From: Piper betle
Taxonomy: Eukaryota > Streptophyta > Magnoliopsida > Piperales > Piperaceae
Reading direction: 5' to 3'
Length of the DNA stretch: 64,000 nucleotides
NCBI GenBank assembly: GCA_033002965.1
Contig: JAURVB010013583.1
Span: 1 to 64,000, forward strand
A program made the translations under genes and the position numbers. Shown here in pieces: positions 36,541 through 48,983 of the stretch (positions within the stretch are counted from its first letter, which is position 1; each line of letters begins with the position of its first letter). The notes under the pieces were generated by a model, which searched no databases, was not told where the DNA came from, and worked only from the letters and a program-made list of their open reading frames with translations.

Positions 36541-38600
36541 CATTTTCAATTACACAACTTTCTAATCTGCTGTATAATCATTCTGAAGGTTGGGTCTCAA
36601 CCCACCTGTGCATTGTATTCACATTTCTCATCAATTATGGGTCTTGACTTACTTGTTGTACTTATTCATTATCTAACATATTTTTTAACATGTCATCATT
36701 AGCAATATTTTTACTATAGCATACATCATATCAAACCACAGTGCATGTCACTACTCCTCTGTCCAGGCTGGCTCATCCTACTCATGATCATCACGAACAT
36801 ATATTATAAAAACACATTAGTAACATGGGTTACTAGTCCAAAAATATAACTAATATCAAACTAGCTATGAGAGCAAACTCTCATATGAAGGAAAACATTC
36901 ATATATGTCTTGTGAACTCTCTGAAGGGCACTTACTAAGGAGCCACTGAGCTGTAGACCTGGTATCATCCCGAACTGACTGTTCTACTACTGTTGATGCC
37001 TCTCTCGGCATTTTCTCATTTCATTTTCTAGTCCCTCGGGACTACTAGTATATTTACGCCCTCTCCTTACCTCCATAATTGTCTTACCCTAAGCACGAAG
37101 TCCGAGAACTCTTAAGTAGTTGCCTTTAGTACCCTTTGAACCACAAGTGTGAATATGTGCTGTATTAAATAGTACCCGTAAACCTCCACATTTTTCTGGG
37201 TGTGAGAAACTCTAAACGGGAGTTGTCAGGATCCCTCGGGATTGGAACAGCCTGCTCACAAATCCAGAGCCCGCTTTGACTGACACGTGCACTCGTTTAT
37301 GGTACGTACGAGTTGGTTTTCCCATCTCTCATCTCATTAAAAATTGATAAAACTATATATAGGTGTGGGAAGGGATTTATATAATAGGCCCGAAGATAAC
37401 TTGTAGTGGATCTTGTTTTTAAAAACATACTCAAGGGGATCTCATCCATGACGGTTATTAATCGGGAAAATCAATCGATTAAATGACCTGGGTTAAGCGA
37501 GATTTGATAAAAAACCACTTAATTTGTCCTACAAGTATTAACACAATACACAATTGAATAGAGCATAAAATAGGAAACGAGTCCTAACAGACAGGGTAGA
37601 AGCTCCGAGCGTGTCCTCGCGCCTAGCGGTGAGCTCCTACTCCGTACCTATACAACAAGACTAAATAGTAACATCCAGTATAATGCATGAATGCTACACT
37701 CCTCATCAATCCATACAAGACAACATCTATTTACATGCATTTAAATTCAAACTCGAATTCACTATTATCATCCGTTAACATGCATTTAAATTTAAACGAA
37801 CATCTATTTACAATCACACCATTTGCATCACAATAAAATCATATAACAATTCATTATCAAATAAAATCGGATAAAATTCTATACGTAATCATCAGTCACG
37901 TGGCGACGACGACAAGGTTGTGGCCAGCTCAAGTGAGGATCATGGGGGAGAAGGAAGGGAGAAAAAGGAGAAGGAAGTTGGGCTAGGTGGATGGTGGCGG
38001 CTGGATGGTGATGGCGTCAGAGTTTTGGAATAAATCGGTGTCGGGGGAAAACGAGTGGTTGGGAAGATGGTCAAAAGTTATCTCGTAAAGTGTTGAGGGA
38101 AGAAAATGAGTGGTCGGGGAGAAAAATGAGTGGTTGGGGAGAAAATGAGTGGTTGTCTCGTAATTAAAACTTGACTTGACCTCGACTCAAGAAAAATAAT
38201 ACTAACTCATAATAATTCAAAAAAATAATCCAGAAAAATAGAGAAAAATCCTATAAAACATAATACACATCACAACATTACAATGACATACTCTATAACT
38301 AATAACCCACCCAAACTTCCCGTAATGCTTCCTAATGTGTTATTCAGCCTAAAAATAATTGTACGATCTAATTAAAATAAATAAAGAAAACATGGTGTAG
38401 TCGTGTATATTCGATAACTTATTCTACTACTGTCTTACTGATGTTATCATCATATACTTGGGCACACATGACTCTCATGGTTTATAACACAAGACCGTCC
38501 TCGGCTTGGTACACATGTTCTAAAATTAACCCTATTAAAAATGGCAGTCAAACCGACCGGTTTAGACTATAAAACCCTAACTCAAGTCACAGGTTTTACA
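36178..38600 (-). mobile_element. Solo gypsy LTR inserted in gag
   Basis: 2423 bases from TGTAACACCCC to GGTTTTACA, with five-base flanks TAAGA and GAAGA (one change). It has the same architecture as the 53/58 kb LTRs: head block, TATA-like block near 36790-36850 and a GC-rich island at 37890-38160. A long TA dinucleotide run at about 36507-36537 is unique to this copy. Inserted after the parent gag was in place. Confidence 0.85.
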
Positions 38601-39804
38601 GAAGAGGCATGAGGAGAGAGATGCAGCAAAACCAAGAGGAATTCAGGTGAGAGCTCAGGTAGATAGATCATTTGGTGACCAGAGCTGAGAAAAGACTAGT
38701 AGTGGATGAAGAGGTAAAAGGAGAGCCAGCAGTTTCCATGGGCCCTCTGTCACCGTCTCTTCCTCCAATGCTGCAACAGCGGCTACCTTGACAACGGCTC
38801 CTCTATTTGCCCCATTTTAGGTGAGAATGAGATTAGATGTCAATGAACCCGCTATAGCAGGTAGCAGGCAAAGTGCAGGTAGAAGTGGAGCTACAAGATG
38901 TGACAATGTACCAACAGGTACAGGACAACATATTCCATAGTATGTGCTAAGTGAAGGGTCGAATAGATTAGTAGATGTAAGGAATCTAGAGCAGTGGTAG
39001 TATGAAAGGTTCGTGAAGAATGGCAAACAACCTTTCTTTGGGAAGTTGGATGAGAAAGAGGCATTCCTATGGATATCATCAGCCATAGGAGTGTTTAGTA
39101 GCATGGGATGCCCGATGGAGCACAAAGTACACATCATTACAGGGGTATTCCAAGATGAAGCAATAGTATTGTGGGATTCAGTGTAAAACTCCACATTTGC
39201 CCACTACCAACCTCAAGAAATCACTTGGGAGGAATTCAGAGCAGAATTCGATGGAAAGTACTTTCTGCCAGATGTCAAGAAGAGGAAGGAGCAGGAATTC
39301 CCGACATTGAAGCAACGACCTATGATGAAGGTGCAACATGAGACTAGGGTTAGAGCTCTGGAGAGATTCACACCGGAGTTGGTCCCCACCGAAGGAAGAA
39401 GGATAGAACAATTTTATGAAGGCCTCCATCATGGGATTAGGATGGCCTATTTGGATAAAAAGTTTGCTACCTTCGGTGATGTTGGGAGAGCTTCAGGCAA
39501 GGTAGACCAAGTTATAGCTGCAAGACCTCATGGGGATTTTGACCATAGGCAACAACATCCAAGACTGTATCAATTAGAGCAGGGAGCACAACAGAGACGT
39601 CGAACAGATGCACTAGTTGCCATGATGGCTATGGATGGCAAAGTTCAGGGATACATAGCACTCTTCTGTCAGAATTGCCAACATCATCATGGGGGTGAAT
39701 GCATAGTAGGCATGAATGTTTGTTATAGTTGTGGTCAGCCAAGACATCGAGCCATAGAGTGCAGAGTAGGCACTAGGGTATGCTATACTTGCGGTTAGCC
39801 AGGG
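38601..39804 (+). pseudogene. Gypsy gag, central part and zinc knuckles
   Basis: Retrotrans_gag-type segments: KEAFLWISSAIGVF (about 39057), EITWEEFRAEFDGKYF (about 39219) and RIEQFYEGLHHGIRMAYL (about 39403). The zinc knuckle CYSCGQPRHRAIEC at 39721-39762 keeps Cys-Cys-His-Cys. A second knuckle begins at 39781 with CYTCG and is cut by the solo LTR at 39805; an in-frame stop lies in it. The protein would form the particle and bind RNA. The open part is 39307-39798; stops precede it. Confidence 0.85.
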
Positions 39805-40941
39805 TGTAACGACCTGCTAGTTCTGAGCCACGAGCCGGGTGTTACTATATGAAACTAAGTGTCTCATAAATTAATTTTCTATTAATTTTCAAGATTTTAA
39901 ATAAACTCTTGACATAAAAGTTAATATAATAAATGCTCGGAATAATCTAAGCCCCATGAACTGAACCAAAATCTCACTGCCATGCAACCAATCTAGAAAA
40001 ATAATAGTCTAATAACAGAGTCCTCCAGCTGTCCTGACTCTACCCATCCTTCCATGCTCATACATACGGAGGCAATTCCGCATTAGTGATAAAAACACTA
40101 TGTCGTATAATTACAAGAAATAATTAATATATTCCACAACATTTGAATTACATCTTTTAGTGATTATGAGCCTATGCTGAGCTCTTAATATGTTGGGAGG
40201 GTGGCAGCCCATTTAGCGTACAATCCCATGTATGCGCGCACATGCTACGTGGCCCTCAGCCTGTAGTTACCGATATTTGCCCTATGTCGGATTGAGTCAA
40301 TTCATTGACCCCGGTTGCGCTCAGTGCATGGTGGTTAAATATGAACACAAGTTGGCCAAGACTCCTACATAGTAATTTTTTTTAAGTATGCTACCCTTTG
40401 TCGAACTGAACAAATTCTTTGACCTTGATTGCGCTCGGCGTATGGTGATCGAATGTGGGCTCAGGCCGACCAAGACTCCCAAATCGAAATATAAAACATT
40501 TCAAGTAATTATATGAACCTGGTATTGTAATGAGGAACCCACAACTATGACACACGATCCTAAAGCCTTCCCTTTATAAGTCAAATGTGCTCACAAACTA
40601 TCCAGAGGATGTTTCATTTAACATCAACAGAAGTCTCCTTTATACAGAAGAATATGTGTAGAATTCAAGAAGTCACTGCATTAAATTTTATTAATATATG
40701 TGGAATTGAAAAAGTTATTTATGTGATAATGTAAAGTCAAAAATTAATTATTAAGTTAATATGAATGGATGTTAAATCCTAAAAATATTATAAATATCAT
40801 TATACCGATATGCTAAAGGTCAAAATTTATAAAATTAATTTTTTTCCAAGAATTAATTTAATTAAATAATATTTACAGTTCGTTCTAAGATTTACAAAAA
40901 ACTAAATAAAATAAACTAATTATTTTTTTTAGGGTTTTACA
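39805..40941 (-). mobile_element. Solo LTR of the 28-32 kb family inside the zinc knuckle
   Basis: 1137 bases from TGTAACGACC to GGGTTTTACA, inverted relative to the LTRs at 28763 and 31050 and matching them along their length. Five-base flanks CAGGG and CCGGG differ by one base. It splits the second zinc-knuckle codons of gag; the HN-AATC half continues at 40947. Confidence 0.87.
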
Positions 40942-41600
40942 CCGGGTATAATGCCGCAACTTGTCCAACTGGCCAAACCCAGTAGTTGATGCTTCCAGCA
41001 CCTTCACAGAGACTTGTACTCCCAGCTCCCCAACAACACCCATGGCAGGGAGGCCAACAAAACCAAGGTCAAGACCAGAGAGGCAAAGACCAATACCCAC
41101 TGAGACAGCAACAGATAGGACAGAACCAAAAAGGGTATATGGCTGCAGAGCAAGCTAGACAATAGTGCGGTGAACAACAGGCACCGCTAGCTCAAAATCA
41201 GGTAGTACCACCAATAGCATCTCCTACCCAGGCACAACAGCAACCAATGAGGATGTATGTGGCCACTGTGGCAGAGGCACTTGAGGAGACGATATTCATG
41301 ACAGGTATGCTTTCAGTAGGCTTTGTACCTACACAAAGTCTTATATGATTATGGCAGCACACACTCACTTATTTTGTACATGCACAGAAGTAATATTGGA
41401 TGTAAGATGGAAGAGTTAAGACATTCACTATTAGAGTCCACTCCCGCTAGTAGTGTGATAGCTATGGGTGAGTGTGTGCATATTGTTCTTGTTGAGATTC
41501 ATCAGCAACAACTTATAACTGATTTGATATTGTTCAAGCTACAAGAATTTGATGTGATATTTTGAATGAACTGGATGTCCAAGCAAGGAGCCTTGATAGA
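40942..41600 (+). pseudogene. Gypsy gag end and aspartic protease remnant
   Basis: The last knuckle half (AATCP) is followed by a Gln-rich linker. The protease region at 41323-41565 has LYDYGSTHSLI at about 41341-41373, where plant Ty3/gypsy proteases usually have Asp-Ser-Gly; the Ser is Tyr here. ELRHSLLESTPASSV and LILFKLQEFDVIF follow, typical of the retropepsin fold region, ending at a stop before the MNWM motif. Confidence 0.8.
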
Positions 41601-41679
41601 TTGCTAAAGAAAGACGGTGACTATCTGCCATAGAAGACGTTGCTTTCTCTTCCAAGGTCAAGGCAGAGATAGAGAACAA

Positions 41680-42400
41680 GGATGGATATCCTATCAGAAT
41701 GCAGTGAGACAGCAGATAGGGGCAGTGAGTTGATAATGATAGTGTTAGTCTTGGCTGAGCAGAGTGGTTCAGGGGACAAGCCGAGCATTAAGGATATCCC
41801 AGTGGTTAAGGAATTCACTAACATGTTCTCAGAGGAGATTACTAGATTACCGCCAGATAGAGAGGTTGACCTTGCCATCGAGCTGATGCCCGGGACAACG
41901 TTGATCTCTAGAGCTCCGTATAACATGGCACCTCTTGAGCTCGAGGAACTCAAGGAGCAGTTACAGACACTATTAGATCAAGGATTCATTAGACCAAGTG
42001 TTTCCCCATGTGGTGCACCAATGTTATTCATGAAGAAGTAGGATGGAAGCATGCATTTATGCATCGGTTACAGGATGCTAAACCATGCAACTATTAAGAA
42101 CATATACCCTCTTTCTCGCATTGATGACCTATTTGATCAGTTCAGCTTGGCAGTTGTCTTCTTGAAGATTGATTTGAGGCCAAGATACTACTAGTTAAAG
42201 ATTAGAGCAAAAGACAACCCGAATACTGCATTTAGGACCAGGTATGGACACTACGAGTTTTCGGTCATGCCTTTTGGAATGACCAATGCTCCAACAGCAT
42301 TTAGGAACTTGAAGAACAAAGTGTTCAGTCCATATTTGGACTAGTTTGTGATCTTTGTAGATGACATACTAGTATACTCTTCATCTAGGGAAGAACACCT
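41680..42400 (+). pseudogene. Ty3/gypsy reverse transcriptase remnant
   Basis: Starts upstream with [13 protein letters not shown] and [17 protein letters not shown], then [28 protein letters not shown] and [20 protein letters not shown], and ends with the catalytic FVDD codons at 42354-42365. In-frame stops are at about 42039, 42193 and 42342. Directly after ILVYSSSREEH the sequence jumps to the integrase tail, so the rest of RT, RNase H and the integrase core are deleted. Confidence 0.88.
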
Positions 42401-43095
42401 ACCTCTAGTGGAGTTCTCAAACAACAATAGCTATCAGGCCATGATAGGAATGACACCATTCGAGGCACTATACAGGGCAGTGAGTCAGTAGTAGTTTGGC
42501 TAGAGATGATCCAGCAACCCCAGAAGTGGTAATGTTGATCATAAAGAGAATGAGGTCAGTTAATGACAGGCAGAAAAGTTTTGCTGATCAACGCAGACGT
42601 GAGGTTCATCTTGTGTTAGGAGATCACATTCTCTTGAAGGTCTTCGCGATATATTAGACTGATTGATGTGATCGAGCGCATTGCACCAGTGGCTTACAGG
42701 CTAGCATTGCCGCCCCACGTCAGTCGTGCACAATGTTTCCCATGTGTCAATGCTAAAGGAATACCATCTAGACAACTTTCATGTTGTCACTTTCATAGAG
42801 ATAAAACTGCAACCAGACCTGATGTATTCAGAAGATACAATTCGGATTGTGGATCATAGAGTGAAGATTCTCCAAAGAAAAGAAGTTCCCCTAGTACGAG
42901 TGCAAGGGACTCGAAGAGGAGTTGAAGAATCTACATGAGAACATGAAGATGAGATGAGAAAGCGATACATAGATATATCCGAGCAATCAGCTTCACAACT
43001 ACGAACCTTACCAGAGATTCTTTTTTAGATTATCTATGAGTTTGAGACTTCCTTGGTTAAAATTTCAAGGATGAAATTTTCTAAGGAGTGAAGGC
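42394..43095 (+). pseudogene. Gypsy integrase C-terminal remnant and polypurine tract
   Basis: LPLVEFSNNNSYQAMIGMTP, the end of the integrase core region, is joined to the RT remnant. The following text contains RRREVHLVLGDHILLK, a piece of the C-terminal DNA-binding domain, then decays with many stops. AAGGAGTGAAGGC at 43083-43095 is the polypurine tract, preceded by AAATTTCAAGGATGAAATTT. Confidence 0.8.
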
Positions 43096-45900
43096 TATAA
43101 AACCCATGACTCGAGTCAAAGTTTTGCATTAGCGAACTTGTTGTTTCTAGTCGAGTCAATTTCATGAATAACGTGCTGAGCTGAATCTGGCCGTGAGTTA
43201 CGAGCGATGATGGCCAGGTGTACCTGAGTATACGATGATAACATTGGAAAGATCATAAAAAATGAGTTATCAGAGTATATGTAAGTATGCAATTATTTTT
43301 TAATGTATTTGATCGTAGAATTTTTTTATGCCGAATAATGCATTAACACGCATTATAGGGCAGTTTGGGCTGGCTATTACTTATAGAACATGTCCTTGTG
43401 GTGTTATGTTGTGTATTATATTTTATGAGATTTTTCCCTATTTTTTGGATTCTTTTTAGGATTTATTACGAGTTAGTTATCATTTTTGACTCGAGTCGGA
43501 GTTGAGTCAAGTTTTATTTAAGCTATCGCCATTGAAACATTTTTCCCCACATCGTTTTCTTCCCCAGACCCTCGACACCACCCCCTATGCACATCGCCGT
43601 CGCTACCACTAATGCCACCCTACCACCAATTGAAGTTGTTGAGCCCCGTCGTGCCGTACCAAGCGTCCTTGGCCGCTACCCAGCCTCCACGACATAAGGG
43701 AGTCGTGCCTTAGTGTCGTGCTCCTGTCGCCAATCCTGCCACTGACAACCGTCTCCACCGCCATCCAGTCGTCACCTCGACATCTCTGACCCTCCCACGA
43801 CCTTCCCCGATCGAAGCGGAGTCCATCATAGCACATCTCGGCCGAATCCCTTCACCCACCTCTGACAGCCTTGTTTCTTCCTTCTAAGTCAAGTCACTGC
43901 CTCCTTTGACCACGTTGACATTGTAGATGCGTCGGGCTCGCCGAGCCGGTGCTAGCAGTATCCCCCATACCATCACCATCCCACCAGTTAGCCACTAATG
44001 GCAATGGCCTCCGAAAAACTGTTGAAAATTGCCAGAAAACGAAATTCACTGGAATTCATCCGATCTTCTGCCAAGCTCATCTAGTTGAACCCGATTGAAC
44101 TTCGAATGCCACTGAGCATCGAATTTGAGCTCCAAGACACACAACGCAATCTGAGCCGTTTCTGATTAATGACGACATGAGATATAATTACCTCCGATTT
44201 AATTATTTAAAATTAATAATTGTTAGCACAACATGCTAGGATTGATGAGTTGACATAGTAGATATTTTTACTATAAATAAAAATAAAATATGAATTGCTT
44301 GATTGAGGTGTATTTAAACAGATGCTAAGGAACTAATTAGGTAAAGTAAGTAATTATCATAATGTAATACAACGTAGCGTAGGAAAACTTATTTGTGATT
44401 GACGTATGATGTGGTGTGTGCATGCAATAAGTTGTTTGATGCATCATTCAGTTAGCAGGCTTTAGCTTTTAGTTTGATGTGTATGTACCAAGTATGAGCT
44501 CACTGCCTTGGCACATAGAAATGATTGGAGTTTTTACCAAGTCTGTTTAGGACTCGATCCCAATTTATTGTCTCATCCTAACATGATTTGTTTTAACAAG
44601 AAGCAGACGTGTTGAGTGATGGATTTATTATATCCCACTCCACACGGGCCATTTAGCCGATCATATTTCCAGATTAATAACCCTCGACGATGAGATCCAT
44701 CGAGTTTGCTTTCGAAACTCAGATCAAGTTCACGACACCTTTGAGCCTAATAACTCAGGCTTATGTATATATAGTTTTTCACATTTTCAATGAGATGTGA
44801 GATAAAGGAAATTTATAGCCATGTCTTGATATAGGGCATGTGTTTGTGAAAGCGGGCTCTGGAATTGGTGAGCATCCATTTCATTCCCGAGGGATCCTAA
44901 TAACTTCACCTTTGAGTTCCTCAAACCCGGAGAAGTGTGGAGGTTTACGAGTACTGCAATGCAGTGCATGTCTAGACTTGTGGTTTCAAAGGGTATTAGA
45001 GGTGCATGCCTGAGAGTACTCGGCCTCTGTACTCAAGGCCAGAAGTAATATGGAGGATGTGGAGGGCTGAGAGGAAAGAGAATGACTTTCCCTCACAAAG
45101 GGAAAGTTTAAAGTTGCCAAGGAAAGAGAATGAAATGGAAAGGGGACGCTACCACACGAGGTCAATGACTCTCATTATTACCCTTATGAGGGTTTTTGAA
45201 GAAGAATAATGAAGTCTTTATTCAACAAGAGGGTAAGCTCTCATGTGTTAGTTTGTTATTAGTTATTTCTGGACCAATAACACTCATTACTAGTATTTTT
45301 TTATTATATATGTAGGTAAGAACTTGAAGAATGAGCATTGTTAGGACTACAGAAGAACAACAATGAAATCGTGCACACATGTACATACCGATTGTAATTG
45401 GTAATGTATTGAACTTTGCGGATAATGAATTTGAATGATATTCTTTAAGCTACTAAAGATATTTTGTATGTGAATGCAAATGGAAAGTGGAAAATTAATA
45501 GGGTGTGCTACGGAGAGAAGATAACTAGAATGTGAAAACATGTTGTGTTTGGAATGTGTTTCAATTTTTATTGTTCTAATATATACTATTTGTCATTGAT
45601 AGGGTGGCCTTTATTACACTTTTAACGGAGACTCTATCATTTTTATTTTCAAAATAGATATTTCTTTTGAACTTTTCATTTGTTTTGTTTGTTTCTGTAC
45701 TTGTTTGTATATCATGGCATGCATGTAGGGCAATGTTAAAACCCAAGCATCTTATCCATGCTTTGCATGCTACATCACCATCTTGAGACATCGATGATAG
45801 ATCCAGATCGGCTTAACCGAATCTAATATATTAGCGAATGGTTCAATCATAGGTAACAGTTCTAGGTTGGTTTACAGGTGAACCAAAATAGGGTGTTACA
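43096..45900 (+). repeat. 3' LTR of the composite gypsy element
   Basis: 2805 bases from TATAAAACCC (usual TGT changed to TAT) to GGGTGTTACA. Internal order: GACTCGAGTC motifs, GC-rich island at 43550-44160, GATGAGATCCATCGAG block at 44688, GGACCAATAACACTC with TATATATGTAGG at 45273-45316. The tail matches 35468-35739. Confidence 0.85.
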
Positions 45901-47777
45901 ATTCTATTTTAACAAAGAGATATAATATAGTATTTTTATATTTTTATTGCATTATAATTGATTGAATTTCTATTTTTCATCGACACTACTGGTTTTAACT
46001 CCCCTTTTTGTTTTTTAAAATAATAGGCCAAAATACCACAACCAAATGCCCATACCATGTCAGGGTGTTTGGTAGCTCAATTTTATTTTTTATAATATTT
46101 GTCTAATTTTATCACAAAATCATCTTTATTAGAATTATAAAGTGAAAAATTATAGTTAACTACAGCTCATATAGCCTACATGAACTTCATCTCTAATTTG
46201 AGCTTTTTAGTTTGTCCCAAGTTATGAAATTTATATGTATAAAAGTAGAGTACATAAATAGGTGGTTGATAAATTTTTATCTTTTTTAACATCAATATAA
46301 CATACTTTAATATTTTTAAATAATGAACTACTTTTTATTACAATTTACTTTGATAATTAAGATGAAAGAGTTGAAAGCATTAGACTGATTTGAAATTTTA
46401 TAAGTCCCCTAATTATTTATTTTTATATTCGTTTTCGTGGATTTTGAGTAGTATACTAAATTGTTCCAAACATAAATTGTATCTTATACAAACTATATAT
46501 GAGCTATAGGTCATGTGTATAAGGCTCAATTATGAATTATATCATAAATCTCAAATTAGCATTTGGGGAAAATAATATTCTAATGTTGGTCAAAACATGT
46601 TTTTTGAGAAGCCTCATTCAAAATAAAAAAATAATTTATTATATTCTAAAATATAGGTAAAAATTATTAGCTTATCAAATTATTCAGTATTGGAAGGACC
46701 TTTTAGTCTTCCAATATCAAAAGGTTAATTGTTTCATTCTTAAATCTTGCATAAAGAAAAAAAATCTGTAAAAATTGTTTAATACAACTTTTGAGAGAGA
46801 ATGCTTAAGTTTAAGTTTTTTCTCCTTCAATAAAATGAAAATAGCTTTTTATAGATAATATTACTAGGTTATCACCAAACATGATTTCAAAGTCACTAAC
46901 CATAATATTATCTACTTTTATTAATAAAAGAGGAATTCAATATTAGTTTATAATTAGAAATAATAAATTTGACCAATCAAATCGCAAGAAAAATTAAAAA
47001 TAATAATAAATCAAATTATAATAATATGTCTTCTTTCAATTAAGATCTATTATACTCTATCTTATTATTCAAACAGAATTTATTTATAAAATTTATCTAT
47101 AATAAATATTACACTATTGGTGGGACAACTTACCTAATTTTATTAAAATAATAACTCATATGAAACGGTGGAAAGAAACATCAGGACATCCCCTGAAATA
47201 AGATAGCGAAAAGTAGAATGTGTACCATAAAAAATATCTCAACTTTCTAGCATGAGTCAATTGTGCTCCGACGCTTGTGCGGTGGCCGCTAGCAGCAGCC
47301 TCATCGATTAACCTGGCTTTTGCCACCGCTTAGGAGATTTTTATTTTCGGATTTTATTAATTGAAATATAGGTTAGGAAACGGGCGACGTGTGAAGGAAA
47401 GGTAACAAAGGAGAGAACATAATGCCCAACAATTCCCTACTTCTCATAACCCTTCGCCGCCCCCTAATGAATTCAAACAATTCCAAACAATCACCCCAAA
47501 TCTTAAATTTTTTTGTATTCTCTGTTGGCCCCTCCCTTCTCCTTCTTGTTTAACTTTGTTTTTCAAATCCAGACATGCCTTTTCATTATCTAGTGAAGCC
47601 AATCCCATTAAGTTAATCACGTTCATGCTGACCTTTTTGTGTACTTGTAAGTTGTGCTCGAGTATCTCTTCTTTCTCTCTCCTAAAATCACGAACCCAAA
47701 GAAAGACAGCAAGTGGGTAGCACCGTAGCAAGCAAGCGTTGGCAGATTGTCAAAACTGATTGATCCATCGAATCAAC
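45901..47777. other. AT-rich sequence; upstream region of the NRT3 gene
   Basis: No coding is recognised. A Helitron-like 5' end, TCTACTTTTATTAATAAAAG, follows an A at 46911, but no matching CTAG hairpin end was found. 47200-47777 should hold the NRT3 promoter and leader; I could not identify a TATA box with confidence. The minus frame at 47444-47731 is unrecognised. Confidence 0.4.
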
Positions 47778-48983
47778 ATGGCCGCACGAGCTCCATCGAC
47801 CTTCTCCTCTTCCTCCTCTTCGGCTTCGGCTCTGCGTACGGCGCCCTCTTCTCCACCCTCCCACGAACGCTTGTGGTCACCGCCTCCCCGAGACCGGGCC
47901 AAGGTGACAAACCAGTCAATCAATCAATCACTTCATTTTTTGATCTCTTATCCTTGATCTAATTGGGCTTTTTCACTTTGTTAGAAACCTAATTTATTCG
48001 TTGTAGAAAGTCATAACGGAATCTTCAAACCCTAATGATAAAAACCAACATAAAACTTATAAAAACTAGTAACATAGACCGGGCCGAGTTGAGAATCAAT
48101 GAGCATATATTTCATCTCTAGCTCCTATTTTTTTTATTCAATTCCCCATTTGCTTGACTTTGTTTTTTTTAATATATAATAAGCAAATTAATTTATTGTA
48201 AAAAGTCATACTATGTCTACAAACATAGTAGAAGACTGCTTGGGGATAAAAATGATAAAACTGATATCGATAGGTGAGTTACAGTAACTTAGGCCGAGTT
48301 ACGAATCAATCACTACGTATATTTGATCTCTCGGTCCTTTGTTTGTGTTTTTTTAGGATTCAAATCGGCTTTCGTGCACATGGGTATCGTCACCCTATTT
48401 TTGATCTCTTGCCTTGTTTTTCGGATTCAATTCCGCTTTTTCTTAACTTGGGCATGATTCTAAAGGATGCCCATGTTTGATTTCGGCAGTTCTCAAATCT
48501 GGGGAGGAGACAATCACTGTTACATGGCAGTTAAACCAGAGCGTGGCGGCGGGGAGCGACGCCATGTACAGGACGGTGAAGGTGAAGCTGTGTTATGCGC
48601 CGGTGAGCCAGCAAGACCGGGCGTAGAGGAAGACCAAGGATGACCTGAGCAAGGGCAAAACATGCCAGTTCGAGATCGTGTCCCGGCCGTATGCGCCTGG
48701 CAGCGCGGCCGAGAACTTCCTGTGGACGGTGGAGCGCGACCTCCCCAGTGCTACCTACTTTGTCCGAGCCTATGCAGTCGATGCGAGGGACAAACAGGTC
48801 GCGTTCGGACAGAGCACCGACGCCAAGAAGTCGGGTAACCTCTTTCAGATCCAGGCCATCACGGGCCGCCATGCCTCCATCGACATTGCCGCCGGCCTCT
48901 TCTCTGCTTTCTCGGTGATCTCACTGTTCGGCTTCTTCTTCGCCGAGAAGAGGAAAGCTAAGCGCGCCGCCGGTACCAAGTAG
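47778..48983 (+). pseudogene. NRT3: NRT3/NAR2 nitrate transporter partner, two exons, two lesions
   Basis: Small membrane protein that binds and stabilises NRT2 high-affinity nitrate transporters at the plasma membrane. Exon 1 is 47778-47903, the intron 47904-48489 (GT-AG, 586 bases), exon 2 48490-48983, about 206 residues, as usual for the family. Diagnostic segments are LFSTLPRTLVVTASPRPGQ, VKVKLCYAPVSQQDRA, KTCQFEIVSRPYAPGSA, FFVRAY-type TYFVRAYAVDA and FGFFFAEKRKAKR. A signal peptide lies in exon 1 and a membrane helix at about residues 173-195. Lesions: the ATG at 47778 is out of frame with the signal peptide (one base short between 47780 and 47797), and codon 88, Trp in relatives, is TAG at 48624-48626. 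The intron position is the family's. The rest is clean, so the loss is recent or the lesions are errors. Confidence 0.9.

Larger units (their letters stand above)
35468..45900 (+). mobile_element. Composite Ty3/gypsy element split by two solo LTRs
   Basis: Order: 5' LTR tail 35468-35739, primer-binding site, gag start, solo LTR 36178-38600, middle of gag, solo LTR 39805-40941, end of gag, protease, reverse transcriptase broken after the catalytic motif, integrase tail, polypurine tract, 3' LTR 43096-45900. The two intruders divide a gag frame that is continuous with the gag of the 53-61 kb element. Many stops make it inactive. It is the only element here with Ty3/gypsy pol. Confidence 0.88.

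Noticed and set aside
47444..47731. 95-residue minus-strand frame upstream of NRT3
   Set aside because: No recognised motif; lies in the expected NRT3 promoter and leader. Not called without transcript evidence.
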